55,056 bases of DNA from Nitrospirota bacterium (GCA_029261195.1 JAJDBU010000032.1:1-55056); one strand, 5' to 3'. Shown: positions 45,217 to 55,020, counted from the first letter of the stretch. Numbers and translations are program-made. Notes: generated by a model not told the origin, from the sequence alone.

Positions 45217-47478
45217 ATGAAAATGAGATTCAATCCTAAAAAGAGCTTTAGAGTAGAGATTTTTTGCTACATTTTATTCGGCGCTCTCTTGCCGGCATTG
45301 ACGATTCTTATGATTTTTTCACAATACCTCACCGCTAACCTTCACACTGAATTGAAAAACCATGTCGAAAGAATGCAGAAAGTTGCCGCAGCGGATCTTG
45401 AGCAAGTGATTACCCAGTTTAAGTTTAATATCGGAGAACAATCCAAAGCGGATTTTGTAGCAGCACTCCTCGGAGCTAATGAAGATGTCGGCGATAGTCT
45501 GGAGAGACTTGCATCGCATCTCAAGCTAGCCGCACATGTCGAGACTGCCTCTCTTTATAAAAGCAACGGAATCAAAGTGGCTTCGACGGTTCAAGGCTCA
45601 CTTGGAGAAAACCTGAACCTTGATTTGTTAGACAAAATCGAGGCAAAGAAGGAGGATCGCATCCCTGTCCTTGTTCAAATCAGCACTGAAAAAGACGTAG
45701 GATTTAGAGTGGATGCTTACGCACCGGCGACAGAGCCGTTTTACAAGTATCTCATGGGTATCCTCCATGAGCATATCTTCATTGGCAGACGTTTTATTAC
45801 GGATCTCAAAAATAAAACCGGCCTTGAGATTGCCCTCTTTGTTCAAAAAAAATCCTTTCTCTACACAACGGACACCATGCCCGTCATTGATGCCGCAAGC
45901 TATCGCACACTGATTGAAACAAAAGACGTGACAACCCAGAATAGTCTTGCCGTTGCTGATGTCATCTACCACACCGTGCTCATTCCCATGATAGATGAAA
46001 CGGGAAACGTTCAAGGTGCAATTGGATTATTAGGATCTGAAAATGTCATCGAAGAGAGCAAGGCCTTTATAGAGAAGATTTCCTTGATCGCACTCTTAGG
46101 CATTATTTCTCTATCCTTTCTGATCAGCCATACTTCCACCAGACGCGTCATCAAACCAATCATGGAGGTTGTCGCCTCACTGCGGAAAACAGCCACAGGT
46201 GACTTGAGTCAAAGAATAGAAGTCCGCTCTCAGAATGAGATCGGAGAATTGGCCGACTCTTTTAATAAAATGACGGAGGACTTGCAGCATTCAAGTGAAG
46301 AACTCATCACAATGAAAGATTACACTGACAATATTGTTAAAAGCATGGTGGACACCCTCATTGTTGTGCATCCCGACGGGAGTATCAAGACGGTTAATCA
46401 GGCCACTGTCAATCTCTTGGGATGCAGCGAAGAAGAGCTGAAGGGAAAACCCTTGCAAGACATTATTGAAGACGAGACCATTGTCAGTGAAGATTTTCAA
46501 CAGACCTTAAGCGCCGGTTTCGTCAGCAATTATGAATTGACTTACAAAACACGCAGCGGCGTGCTGGTTCCCATGCTCTTTTCAGGCTCGGCGATGAAAA
46601 GCAAGACCGGAGAAATAGAGGGCATCGTCTGCATTGCCAGGGACATCACAGCACGAAAGGAGATAGAAAAAGAGGCGAAACGGATTCAGGGACAACTCAT
46701 CCACGCAAACAAAATGACATCACTGGGTACGATGGTGTCCGGTATCGCCCATGAAATCAATAACCCCAACAATGTGATGATGTTCAATGCCACCCTAGTT
46801 GCTGAGGCCTGGCAGGATGCGCTCCCGATTCTCAATGAATATTATCAAACACAAGGAGAGTTCTCTCTCGGGGGGCTCCCTTTTCAAGAAATGCGGGAAC
46901 TCTTACCGGACTTGACCTCAGCAATGTCGGACAGTTCGCATCGCATTAAAAATATTGTCGGGAATCTTAAGGGTTTCGCACGGCAGGATCAGTTGGGGAT
47001 GGACAATATCATCAATGTAAACAAAATTATCAAAGCGGCGATTGAGCTCATCAGCAATCAAATTAAGAAAACCACCCAAAAATTTTCCCTCCGTTGCGAG
47101 GAAGACTTACCTGAGATTAAAGGAAATGCCCAGCAGCTGGAACAGGTGATGATTAATCTCATCATTAATGCCCTTCAGTCGCTTCCCGATTCAAGCTGCG
47201 GCGTCAGCGTCTCCACTGCCAGTGACAAAAAAAACAATGCGATCCTGATTAAAGTCTGTGACGAGGGCTGCGGGATGAAAGAGGAAGTGATTGAGCGCAT
47301 CATGGAACCTTTCTATACCACCCGACTCGATTCGGGGGGGACGGGATTGGGACTTTCCATCTCCTATTCCATCATTAAAGAACATCGGGGGACCATAGAT
47401 TACCAGTCCAAAATCGGCAGAGGGACAAGAGTTTCCCTTACGCTCCCAGAGGGCAAACCAGCTGAAAATGAAAAATAA
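45217..47478 (+). CDS. Membrane sensor histidine kinase (periplasmic sensor-HAMP-PAS-HATPase)
   Basis: A 753-residue kinase. Helix 1 (~14-40) and helix 2 (~286-304) enclose a ~245-residue periplasmic sensor of double-Cache appearance (HVETASLYKSNGIKVAST, VLIPMIDETGNVQGAIGLL). HAMP follows (305-358), then PAS (~362-478, VHPDGSIKTVNQA), then the phospho-acceptor His512 in GIAHEINNPNNVMMF, and the ATPase with N-box NLIINAL, DEGCGM and GTGLGLS. The HEINNPN type and the insertion after it resemble the NtrB/DctB-like kinases that pair with sigma54 activators. It lies 11 bp before such a regulator. The ligand is unknown; small organic acids are common for this sensor fold. Confidence 0.93.
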   Translation: MKMRFNPKKSFRVEIFCYILFGALLPALTILMIFSQYLTANLHTELKNHVERMQKVAAADLEQVITQFKFNIGEQSKADFVAALLGANEDVGDSLERLASHLKLAAHVETASLYKSNGIKVASTVQGSLGENLNLDLLDKIEAKKEDRIPVLVQISTEKDVGFRVDAYAPATEPFYKYLMGILHEHIFIGRRFITDLKNKTGLEIALFVQKKSFLYTTDTMPVIDAASYRTLIETKDVTTQNSLAVADVIYHTVLIPMIDETGNVQGAIGLLGSENVIEESKAFIEKISLIALLGIISLSFLISHTSTRRVIKPIMEVVASLRKTATGDLSQRIEVRSQNEIGELADSFNKMTEDLQHSSEELITMKDYTDNIVKSMVDTLIVVHPDGSIKTVNQATVNLLGCSEEELKGKPLQDIIEDETIVSEDFQQTLSAGFVSNYELTYKTRSGVLVPMLFSGSAMKSKTGEIEGIVCIARDITARKEIEKEAKRIQGQLIHANKMTSLGTMVSGIAHEINNPNNVMMFNATLVAEAWQDALPILNEYYQTQGEFSLGGLPFQEMRELLPDLTSAMSDSSHRIKNIVGNLKGFARQDQLGMDNIINVNKIIKAAIELISNQIKKTTQKFSLRCEEDLPEIKGNAQQLEQVMINLIINALQSLPDSSCGVSVSTASDKKNNAILIKVCDEGCGMKEEVIERIMEPFYTTRLDSGGTGLGLSISYSIIKEHRGTIDYQSKIGRGTRVSLTLPEGKPAENEK

Positions 47479-47489
47479 GGAGAACAGTA

Positions 47490-48917
47490 GTGACCTTAAA
47501 AGACCGTAATTCGATTCCAGTTCTCTTAATAGATGATGAACCACAGCTCTTGCTCAGTTCGAGTACGATTCTCCGGTCCTCCGGAATCAGGCAGGTGATC
47601 ACCATGAATGACAGCAGGAAGGTCTTGCCCCTCTTGGCCAGGGAGGAAATCGCCGTCATTGTGCTGGACTTGCGGATGCCCTACATATCCGGAACGGAAT
47701 TACTCCCTCAGATCACCCAGGACTACCCTGACCTTCCCGTCATTGTGATGACGGCATTAAACGAGTTGAATATCGCAGTGGAATGCATGAAGTCAGGGGC
47801 ATTTGATTATCTCGTAAAACCGGTTGAAAAGAGCCGTTTTGTCTCCAGCATCAAGCGAGCCCTGGAACTCCTCGCATTGCGCAAGGAGTTATCCCTGCTT
47901 AAACAGTCTTTACTTTCCGGAAAACTGGCGCACGAAAACGTTTTTTCCTCCATTATTACAAACAGCAAGCCCATGCGGGCCATTTTTCAATATGTGGAAT
48001 CCGTCGCCGGAACAAAACAATCTGTTTTGATCGGTGGAGAAACCGGTGCCGGAAAGGAATTGATCGCCCAGGCAGTTCACAGACTGAGTGGACGAAAAGG
48101 TGAATTTGTTGCCGTCAACGTGGCCGGATTAGACGACGCCATGCTGGCCGATACCCTCTATGGGCATCGGAAGGGGGCCTTTACCGGTGCGGATAAAAAC
48201 AGGGAAGGACTGGTGGCCCGAGCCTCAGGCGGGACGCTGTTTCTTGATGAAATCGGCGACATGAAGGAATCATCACAAATTAAACTCCTCCGTTTATTGC
48301 AGGAAGAGCGGTATTACCCCCTGGGATCAGACATCCCGAAGCAGAGCGATGTGCGGATCGTTGTCGCGACGCATCAGGATCTGCCTCATTTGATAGAAAG
48401 CGGAAATTTTCGTAAGGATCTCTATTACCGACTGCGTGCCCATCAGGTTCAGTTGCCCCCATTGCGTGAACGCCGTGAAGACCTTCCCTTACTCGTCGAT
48501 CGTTTTCTGGAGCAAGCCGCCGAATCAATGGGAAAGAAAAAGCCGACCCCCCCGCCCGAGCTCTTTATCCTTTTGTCCACCTATGCCTTTCCAGGAAACA
48601 TACGGGAGCTTCAAACGATGGTATTTGATGCCGTAGCGCAGCATCAGTCCGGAATTCTTTCAATGCAGAGTTTTCAAAAGATTATCGGTCACGGGTCTTC
48701 ATTAACGCGGACGGATTTACCCGATGAAATCCATGAAGCCATTTTTTCATTGGACGACTCCGCACGTTTTCCCACCCTAAAGGAAGCAGAAAAATATTTG
48801 ATATCCAAAGCAATGGAACATGCAGACGGAAACCAGGGCGTTGCTGCAAGGCTCTTAGGCATCACACGGCAAGCCCTCAATAAACGTCTGACCAGAAAGG
48901 CCATGAAATCAGGATAA
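47490..48917 (+). CDS. NtrC-family sigma54-dependent response regulator
   Basis: A 475-residue regulator. The receiver domain (1-125) has Asp15-Asp16, phospho-site Asp60 (VIVLDLRMP) and Lys110. The AAA+ domain (150-380) has Walker A GETGAGKE (183-190), the sigma54-contacting GAFTGA loop intact (229-234), Walker B FLDEIGD (251-257) and arginine fingers near YYRLRAHQVQLPPLRERRED. A Fis-type HTH (440-470, NQGVAARLLGITRQALNKRL) binds DNA. It starts at GTG with AAGGAG seven bases upstream. Together with the kinase it forms a two-component pair divergent from the glycan locus, whose first promoter is of -24/-12 type. Confidence 0.95.
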   Translation: MTLKDRNSIPVLLIDDEPQLLLSSSTILRSSGIRQVITMNDSRKVLPLLAREEIAVIVLDLRMPYISGTELLPQITQDYPDLPVIVMTALNELNIAVECMKSGAFDYLVKPVEKSRFVSSIKRALELLALRKELSLLKQSLLSGKLAHENVFSSIITNSKPMRAIFQYVESVAGTKQSVLIGGETGAGKELIAQAVHRLSGRKGEFVAVNVAGLDDAMLADTLYGHRKGAFTGADKNREGLVARASGGTLFLDEIGDMKESSQIKLLRLLQEERYYPLGSDIPKQSDVRIVVATHQDLPHLIESGNFRKDLYYRLRAHQVQLPPLRERREDLPLLVDRFLEQAAESMGKKKPTPPPELFILLSTYAFPGNIRELQTMVFDAVAQHQSGILSMQSFQKIIGHGSSLTRTDLPDEIHEAIFSLDDSARFPTLKEAEKYLISKAMEHADGNQGVAARLLGITRQALNKRLTRKAMKSG

Positions 48918-48941
48918 ACCGATCCAGTCAGATCAGCCGCA

Positions 48942-49589
48942 TCAATGGGGCACGATGGGGGCCGAATATCCCTCTTTAAAATGAGGAAATATAATGACAA
49001 AGACCTCTTCCAAGCGCTTTCCCAATGCAGTAAATGTCTCTAAATCCGGCGGCCTTGCTTGATAACCAAATACCCCCGGACTCCCGAGGGTAGCGCTCAT
49101 ATCCACTAAAAGCTTCACAATTTCTCCTCTGTACGACGATTTATTTTCCCGGTCATGCGCTTTGATTTTCTGTTTTAACAAACCGAAATACTGGGAGATC
49201 ACTCGAAGTCTGGCTCGGGCGGCAATCGCTTTCTTCAATTCCTCTTTCCGGTTCCAGTAGAGTTTTTCCCTGATGGCAAAATAGACCAGTTGCTCAAATG
49301 TAATAATCAGTTTCTTTCCGTCCTCTTGTTCGATGGCCTGCAGAAAGGCCGGTTTCAGATTAATGCCGTAATAGTTGTAAAAATTTTTGAAGGGTACCTC
49401 TATTTTTTCTGCTTCTTTTTTAATCTCGGCGTAGTTTTTTTCTTCAATCAAGGCAACAACATCCTCATAGACCGCTTCCAGGGTATCCTTGCCGCGCATC
49501 CCATAGCTGTATCCAAAAGACTCTTCTACGCCAAAAGGCGAGAAAGACACGACAAGCAAAAATAAAGAGAGTACTTTCTTTAAAAGCAT
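48942..49589 (-). CDS. Secreted helical protein, unknown
   Basis: A 215-residue exported protein (signal LFLLVVSFSPFGV, cut near SFGYSYG). The mature part is helical and charged: DTLEAVYEDVVALIEEKNYAEIKKEAEKIE (in pieces, 35-64), FYNYYGINLKPAFLQAIE, FAIREKLYWNRKEELKKAIAA and a C-terminal LLVDMSATLG. I do not recognise the family. The start has AGGAG eight bases before the ATG. It is the last gene of the porin operon, 9 bp after the GT-C gene, and converges with the response-regulator gene. Confidence 0.75.
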   Translation of the reverse strand: MLLKKVLSLFLLVVSFSPFGVEESFGYSYGMRGKDTLEAVYEDVVALIEEKNYAEIKKEAEKIEVPFKNFYNYYGINLKPAFLQAIEQEDGKKLIITFEQLVYFAIREKLYWNRKEELKKAIAARARLRVISQYFGLLKQKIKAHDRENKSSYRGEIVKLLVDMSATLGSPGVFGYQARPPDLETFTALGKRLEEVFVIIFPHFKEGYSAPIVPH

Positions 49590-49598
49590 GACAAACTC

Positions 49599-51140
49599 CT
49601 AGACTTCAAGACGATAGAGCACAAGATGGTGATTCGCATTCTGAAGATAGGGATTATGCTGAAAACGGTCAACAAGAGTGAGCTTAAGTCTTGACACGCC
49701 TTCCTCATCTTCCACCCGCCACCGCTCAAGCAGATCCGATGTCACCAGAATCACATCGGGCTGCCCATAGCTATGGAAAGCGACCGCACCCTCAATGTCC
49801 ACTTCCTTTTCACTCACCGTGATGTATTGCGGCGCGTAATAGTCGAACAAGCGCCGTGTTTCCCGGCAAAAAATAATTGTCTTCGCAGGATCGTAGATGT
49901 TCTTTACATAATCCACCAACTGAAACATTGAAGAGCGTTCCAGACGATTGTTTAGCGCCAGTTTAAATGAGATGACCGATAAACTGACGATTAGAATCAC
50001 AGGGCAGGCATAACAGAGCTTCCGGGTAATGATAGAGGACAGGGTGAAAGCTTGACTCCGGAAGAGGCGATTGCCCAGTGCATCCGCCATATAGAGCGCC
50101 CCTCTTGCAATCATGAGAATGAGGATGGGGAGCAGGGCCAGAATATGCCTTGGATTATTGAGGTTTTGACCCATGAACACCCAGAGCAGATAGGGAAGAC
50201 CCCACCAAATTAAAAATCGCACACGGAAACAAAACCCTTCTTTGAACAGATAAAAGAGAACGCTTGCAGCCGTTAAGAGCGTCACCAAAATCCGTAGCGA
50301 ATCCGAACCTCCGCCTAATCCATGCATCATGACATCTTGTACCATCAGTTCTTTGAAGCGGGACAGGAGATCGGGATGTGTCCATACCGTCCCGCCCCAC
50401 TCCATGAGATGCCCTCTCCCGAAGTGGAGGACTTCGGAAAAAAAAGACTCGGTACCGACAACCATGGCCTGCCCCATGCCCCATAGCAGTGTCGTCCCAA
50501 TGAAGGTGAGCAGCGGAAAAACAAACATCCTGATTCTGTCCCCTTCTTCCTTGACTTGAACGCTGCAGGTGAAAAGAACAAAGCCCCACAAAAAAAGATG
50601 CGGGAAATAGGATATCCGCACGCCAAGCGCAATGCCTAGGAGAAAGGAGGCCCGGAGTAAGTCCTGTAATGTTTTCGTTTTATGATTGCGCGTGTTTGTG
50701 GCCCGGTATAAAAAATACACGCAAAGCACAACAAAAAAGAGACCCATGATATCGGACAGGGCTCTTGTACTCATCAGCCAATGCAGTGGATTCATAATCA
50801 ACAGCATCGCACTCAGTATTGCGGCCTGCTTTCCGTATATTTGTTTCGCAAGATAAAAAAAGGGAGCTACTGTGAAGGCCCCGAATAAAACGCTCGTGAG
50901 TCGTAAACTACCCATTTCATCTCCTAATGCAATGGACAGCAGTTTTGAAAAAAGCATGTAGATGGGATAGCCCGGAGGGTGGGGTTGATATTTCGAGAGA
51001 TCATAAGATCTCAGGCCCAAGGCAAAATCAATGGCATCCCCGCTCCACAAGGCCTCTGAGAGTGCAAAAAAGCGCAGAAAAAAAGCAAGGCCCGTGAATA
51101 GTCCGACAAACAATAGGTCCTGTTTATTGAGCCTAATCAC
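49599..51140 (-). CDS. GT-C membrane glycosyltransferase (ArnT/PMT-like)
   Basis: A 513-residue polytopic protein with about ten membrane helices. The first periplasmic loop holds the GT-C signature acidic pair (SEALWSGDAIDFALGL) and a QPHPPGYPIYMLFSKL stretch, typical of dolichyl/undecaprenyl-phosphate-sugar transferases. The C-terminal ~100 residues are soluble. It would move a sugar from a lipid carrier to a periplasmic acceptor. It abuts the FAD oxidoreductase gene (no gap) and precedes the small secreted-protein gene by 9 bp. Confidence 0.85.
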   Translation of the reverse strand: MIRLNKQDLLFVGLFTGLAFFLRFFALSEALWSGDAIDFALGLRSYDLSKYQPHPPGYPIYMLFSKLLSIALGDEMGSLRLTSVLFGAFTVAPFFYLAKQIYGKQAAILSAMLLIMNPLHWLMSTRALSDIMGLFFVVLCVYFLYRATNTRNHKTKTLQDLLRASFLLGIALGVRISYFPHLFLWGFVLFTCSVQVKEEGDRIRMFVFPLLTFIGTTLLWGMGQAMVVGTESFFSEVLHFGRGHLMEWGGTVWTHPDLLSRFKELMVQDVMMHGLGGGSDSLRILVTLLTAASVLFYLFKEGFCFRVRFLIWWGLPYLLWVFMGQNLNNPRHILALLPILILMIARGALYMADALGNRLFRSQAFTLSSIITRKLCYACPVILIVSLSVISFKLALNNRLERSSMFQLVDYVKNIYDPAKTIIFCRETRRLFDYYAPQYITVSEKEVDIEGAVAFHSYGQPDVILVTSDLLERWRVEDEEGVSRLKLTLVDRFQHNPYLQNANHHLVLYRLEV

Positions 51141-52583
51141 TTAAAGACTTGCCACCTCTCCCTCGAACAGTTCATTTTCCAATCCAATTTCCTCACTCTG
51201 AGTCTCGTCCAGTTTTCCTGCAATAATCCTCCGGGCAGCGTGACGTCCCATGAGCATGGCCTGATCCATGAAGATATAGCGAAAAAGCCCCTGTCGCCCC
51301 GTGGTAATGAGGTTTTTACAGGGTGCAATCTGTTGTAGCAAGCCCTCGACTTGTTCTCTGTAGCCCAAGTGATAAACCGGATAGCCGTGTCTGGCATAGG
51401 TCGAAAAATAATCCATAACATGAGGCCCGACGTGAATGCCTAAAGCAGAAAGGTCTTTTATCACGCGTTCAAACAAGGTCTTATCATCCACGCACCAGGT
51501 TGCATCCATATAATTACAGGGGATTTCAAGCATCAGCGAGGTCTTCCCGGGGGGAGCGTTATCCGGGCTGCGCAGTTTCGGCTCCTGAATCCGGGTCATA
51601 ATAAATCGTTCCTCAGGCACATAGGTCCAGGTATTCTGGCTGATCATCGGCTGATCAATGAGAATATTCAAAAACCGGACAGCACGAAACCTGAGACCCG
51701 AACCCTTCATCACTTTGAAACGGCTGTTCGGCGCAACCATTGAAGCCAGTTCAGGGAGCGGGATGGTACTGATTAAATAATCACAATCAATAGTTTCCTG
51801 ATGGCCTCCTTTAAGAAAGCTCAGCCCTTTGATCACATGATTCTCGATGAATACCTCTCTTGCTTTGGCATTCAAATGAATAATTGTGCCATTCTGCTGG
51901 ATTTCTCCGGCAATCTGTTCAAATATCTGGCCGATCCCGCGTTTAGGATAATAGAATTGTTTTGCATAGGCTTCGTGTTTTCTCTTCCTTCCCCCTGTGA
52001 GTTCCCGAATAATGTCACGAAAGGCCAACACGGGAATTCTCTGAACGGCCCAGTCCGCTGAAAGCACATTCGGATGAATGCCCCAGACCTTTTTTGTATA
52101 GCCCTCAAAAAAAATTTCGTAGAGGGTGCGGCCGAATCTCTGGAGCACCCAACTCTCAAAAGAGCGACTCGCCTGGCTGTTTCTGCCTGGGAAAAGGGTA
52201 ATTTTAAGATAGTCGACCATCGCCCGCAGCGAAAGGCCGGGGCTCATCTTAGTGGCAATATCCCGGAAAGAGAGCGGATAGCGGTAAGTTTTCCCATGCA
52301 GACGTATGGCGCTTTTTCTCTCCAGGCAGAGCAGCTCATCGCCCATCAGATCAACAATGGACTGAATCAGGTTTTTATTACGGGAGATAAAACGGTGTCC
52401 GCCCAGGTCAAAACGAAAATCCTGTTGTGTGTGAATATCCTGATAGGTAATTGTCCGGCACAATCCACCCACTTGAGATTCTTTTTCAATAATCGTGACA
52501 TTGAAACCCAAGTTTGAAAGTTCCCAGGCAGCGCTTAAACCGGAGGGGCCACCCCCTAAGATGACAACCTGTTTTTTCACCAA
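51141..52583 (-). CDS. FAD-dependent amine-oxidase/UGM-like oxidoreductase
   Basis: A 480-residue flavoprotein. An N-terminal dinucleotide-binding motif (VVILGGGPSGLSAAWELSNLG) ends in a ribose-binding Glu, followed by VGGLCRTITY and DLGGHRFISRN. The body has KVWGIHPNVLSADWAVQRI and YPKRGIGQIFEQIAGEI, and the C-terminal FAD segment reads NLITTGRQGLFRYIFMDQAMLMG. This combination belongs to the COG1232-like group near UDP-galactopyranose mutase that occurs in glycan clusters. It overlaps the porin gene by 7 bp. Start is TTG, with GTG at 52580 as alternative. The substrate is unknown. Confidence 0.87.
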   Translation of the reverse strand: MVKKQVVILGGGPSGLSAAWELSNLGFNVTIIEKESQVGGLCRTITYQDIHTQQDFRFDLGGHRFISRNKNLIQSIVDLMGDELLCLERKSAIRLHGKTYRYPLSFRDIATKMSPGLSLRAMVDYLKITLFPGRNSQASRSFESWVLQRFGRTLYEIFFEGYTKKVWGIHPNVLSADWAVQRIPVLAFRDIIRELTGGRKRKHEAYAKQFYYPKRGIGQIFEQIAGEIQQNGTIIHLNAKAREVFIENHVIKGLSFLKGGHQETIDCDYLISTIPLPELASMVAPNSRFKVMKGSGLRFRAVRFLNILIDQPMISQNTWTYVPEERFIMTRIQEPKLRSPDNAPPGKTSLMLEIPCNYMDATWCVDDKTLFERVIKDLSALGIHVGPHVMDYFSTYARHGYPVYHLGYREQVEGLLQQIAPCKNLITTGRQGLFRYIFMDQAMLMGRHAARRIIAGKLDETQSEEIGLENELFEGEVASL

Positions 52584-53872
52584 TTCGCCACCACTTGCAA
52601 TGCCAGGCCCTGATCATCTCTCTCAGCTTTGTTGTCCCGGTACAGATATTCTACTTTAAACTGTAGTTGTCCCATCGGTCTCAAAATAAACCCGACTGCA
52701 AGCCGCTGCGTACTTTTACCGCCAGGGATTTCACCTTGTTTTAAACCCTGGACGCCATCCGGGTTCGCGACCCAATCGTAACGTGTCACAAGCTCCAATC
52801 GATTGAAGAGTGCCCCTCCCGGTCCGGAGAAGCTGAAAGTGCCCTGCATATAAAATCCTTCCAAAATGGCATCCCCGTGACCTTCCCCCAAGGCAGCCTT
52901 TATCTCCTGCTTAACATACTCGGCCCTGACTTCTACCGGCTCGCGTTGATAAATAAAATGGGATACCCAGATGACCGTCTTATTTCTATCCCGATCGTCC
53001 CACTTCCCGAAATAGCCTGAGCCGCCCAATTCCAAATCTGGAAAAGGAAAGACGGCAATCTGAGTACCGACCGCCTTATTGCCATTATTATCACGGCCTC
53101 GCTTCAAGGCATTCTGTTCATAAATCTGATCTCCGTCCTCATCTCCCAAGCCATTCACGAGGTAGAAATGATAGCGAATCTTCGCGTCGGAAAAAGAAGG
53201 AAACCAGCCTCTGGCTTCAATCCCGATATCGCTATAAGTGCCCGGTATAATACTGATAGAGGGGAGCGGACGGCTGATTAGTTTATTCCTAACCGAGGCA
53301 TGTACCGGGTTTTCTACACCCAATGGCACAAGCATCATCCCCATCACAAGCTCCAGAAGGTCAGATGCAAAGGGCTTCCACTCCAGTGTCGCAAATTCCA
53401 AGCCGAAGGCCTCACCCGCATGTTCTATTTCAATCTCGGACTTTGCGATGAGATTATCGGTGATTCTGTAACCGAACCAGAGATTGAAGTGGTGATTGTC
53501 GAAAAAGTGATGTCCCCTTTGTCCCCCCTGTGCCCTGTCAAAGGCTTCGCTTTTCCATTCCAGGTCCACATAGCCATGAAAAATCATGTTTTCCAGGCCG
53601 CCATCAGAAAAGAGAGTGGCCAATTTTTTCTCTTCTTCCCTCTCATCCAAAAGATCTTCTGTAATACGCCTGATCTCTTCTTCGTCCTTTGTTTTCTGTA
53701 ATTGTTCTATAAGTTTTCTTTGTTCATTTAACTGTGCCTGTAAATCCTGATTCGCCTCTCGGATCTCTTTTATCTCCCTCTGAAATGCTGAAGGGGTTTC
53801 ACAGAACCCATTTTTCTGTAAAATAAAGGTCGAGGCGCATATCAGGGATATCAGACAGATGACACGAAGCAT
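52577..53872 (-). CDS. Outer-membrane porin (DcaP/OprP-like) with N-terminal coiled coil
   Basis: About 431 residues. A signal peptide (MLRVICLISLICAS) is followed by a coiled-coil segment (IKEIREANQDLQAQLNEQRK, EEIRRITEDLLDE) and then a porin barrel beginning FHGYVDLEWKS and ending in ALQVVANW, with an aromatic C-terminus for BAM recognition. Strands such as LELVMGMMLVPLGVENP and YSDIGIEARGWF fit phosphate-selective/DcaP porins. The ATG at 53872 is preferred over a TTG at 53905 because it puts the signal peptide first. It heads an operon with an oxidoreductase and a GT-C transferase. Confidence 0.85.
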   Translation of the reverse strand: MLRVICLISLICASTFILQKNGFCETPSAFQREIKEIREANQDLQAQLNEQRKLIEQLQKTKDEEEIRRITEDLLDEREEEKKLATLFSDGGLENMIFHGYVDLEWKSEAFDRAQGGQRGHHFFDNHHFNLWFGYRITDNLIAKSEIEIEHAGEAFGLEFATLEWKPFASDLLELVMGMMLVPLGVENPVHASVRNKLISRPLPSISIIPGTYSDIGIEARGWFPSFSDAKIRYHFYLVNGLGDEDGDQIYEQNALKRGRDNNGNKAVGTQIAVFPFPDLELGGSGYFGKWDDRDRNKTVIWVSHFIYQREPVEVRAEYVKQEIKAALGEGHGDAILEGFYMQGTFSFSGPGGALFNRLELVTRYDWVANPDGVQGLKQGEIPGGKSTQRLAVGFILRPMGQLQFKVEYLYRDNKAERDDQGLALQVVANW

Positions 53873-54193
53873 AAGCCACTTTAGTTCAAAAGAAACGGGG
53901 AACAATTTTTTTCAGACGGGGATAAGGCATTCTACATCCTTCAAGGGTAATTACTCTACAAAATACTGAGAAGAATTGTCCAGATTTTCTTAAAGAAGCA
54001 AGCTTTGTTTCACTGAAAACAGTAGACGCTTTCTCTTTGATCCGGCGATTAAAGGCCTCTGGCCCGCATTTTTTGATGTGTCCACTATCTCATTCAGGTT
54101 TGATTATAATCGTAAGCGGTGCTAAAAAAGGCGAGGTCTTTGTCGTTGAAGGGGAAGGGGATGGGGATGGGGGAGAATCGGTCGTTTATTCCA

Positions 54194-54742
54194 ATGCGTA
54201 TTTTGCTTGTTTTAATCTCTCTCGCAGTTTCTTTCCAGCTCAGCTCTCAGTCAGCACTTGCCGTCGAAAGCCTTCTCTTCCACGATTGGCAAGCCGATGT
54301 ACTTTCTGCAGAAAATTCAAAAAAACAGTGCTACATACAGTTCACCGGCATCAGTAAGGAAAGAATCCTTGTTTCAATGCGTCTTGCAATGATGGAAGAA
54401 AAAATACCCTTCAAGGATGCAGTCACATGGACATTGATTAAAGTTTCAGCAGGCCGCTTACAGAGTGATGACCCCTCCGATGTCATCGGCATAAAAATCG
54501 AAGAGGCCTGGCTTGAGACCAGTGCAGGATCGAGCATTGGACTGATCAAAAAGCTTGATCAAGGCCAGGCGCCCCAATTTCTTGGCGGCGTGGAAGGCTT
54601 CAGGCTTTTTGAGATGCTTTTAAAAGGGATCGGAAAGGATGGCATTACTGTCGGATTTCGAACAAAATCAGAACCGAGGGTCACGGTACTACATGCCCCT
54701 GCACCTCCGAAAAGTCTTTTTGTAAAATTATATACTTGCTAG
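54194..54742 (+). CDS. Secreted protein of unknown function
   Basis: A 182-residue exported protein: signal MRILLVLISLAVSFQL cut near ALAVESL, then a mixed alpha/beta domain (CYIQFTGISKERILVSMRLAMMEE, WTLIKVSAGRLQSDDPSD, FRLFEMLLKGIGKDGITVGF) and a C-terminal KLYTC ending in Cys. No family is recognised. The ATG at 54194 places the signal at the N-terminus; the frame is open back to 54119 through a G-rich stretch that could serve as ribosome-binding site for upstream in-frame ATGs. An intrinsic terminator follows at 54786. Confidence 0.68.
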   Translation: MRILLVLISLAVSFQLSSQSALAVESLLFHDWQADVLSAENSKKQCYIQFTGISKERILVSMRLAMMEEKIPFKDAVTWTLIKVSAGRLQSDDPSDVIGIKIEEAWLETSAGSSIGLIKKLDQGQAPQFLGGVEGFRLFEMLLKGIGKDGITVGFRTKSEPRVTVLHAPAPPKSLFVKLYTC

Positions 54743-54785
54743 ATCGAAGGAAAAAATAGTCGAACACAGCCCATAGGGCATATAT

Positions 54786-54824
54786 TTAGACCTTGTTCGT
54801 CATTAAGGTCTAATTCATTTTATT
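54786..54824 (+). terminator. Intrinsic terminator of the secreted-protein gene
   Basis: A perfect 9-bp stem (TTAGACCTT 54786-54794 with AAGGTCTAA 54805-54813) and a 10-base loop are followed by TTCATTTTATTT. Confidence 0.65.
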
Positions 54825-54930
54825 TGTCAAATTTCCAGAACTAAGGTATAAATGGCTAACAAAAAACAGAAATTCCTTTTTTAGGATAGACTATAAAAAC
54901 ATTTAAATACATCAGGAGCCTCTTCCAATA

Positions 54931-54980
54931 CAAGATGAGTCTGAACTGAGGAGTTGTTTCTAACGCAAGATGAGTCTGAA
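54931..54980. repeat. 15-bp direct repeat upstream of the edge gene
   Basis: CAAGATGAGTCTGAA occurs at 54931-54945 and again at 54966-54980, 35 bp from start to start. It lies 40-90 bases upstream of the partial gene at the window edge and could be a regulator site or part of a mobile-element end. Confidence 0.7.
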
Positions 54981-55020
54981 GTAGTCTGATCCTGTTCATA
55001 ATGGAGGGATGAAGACCATT

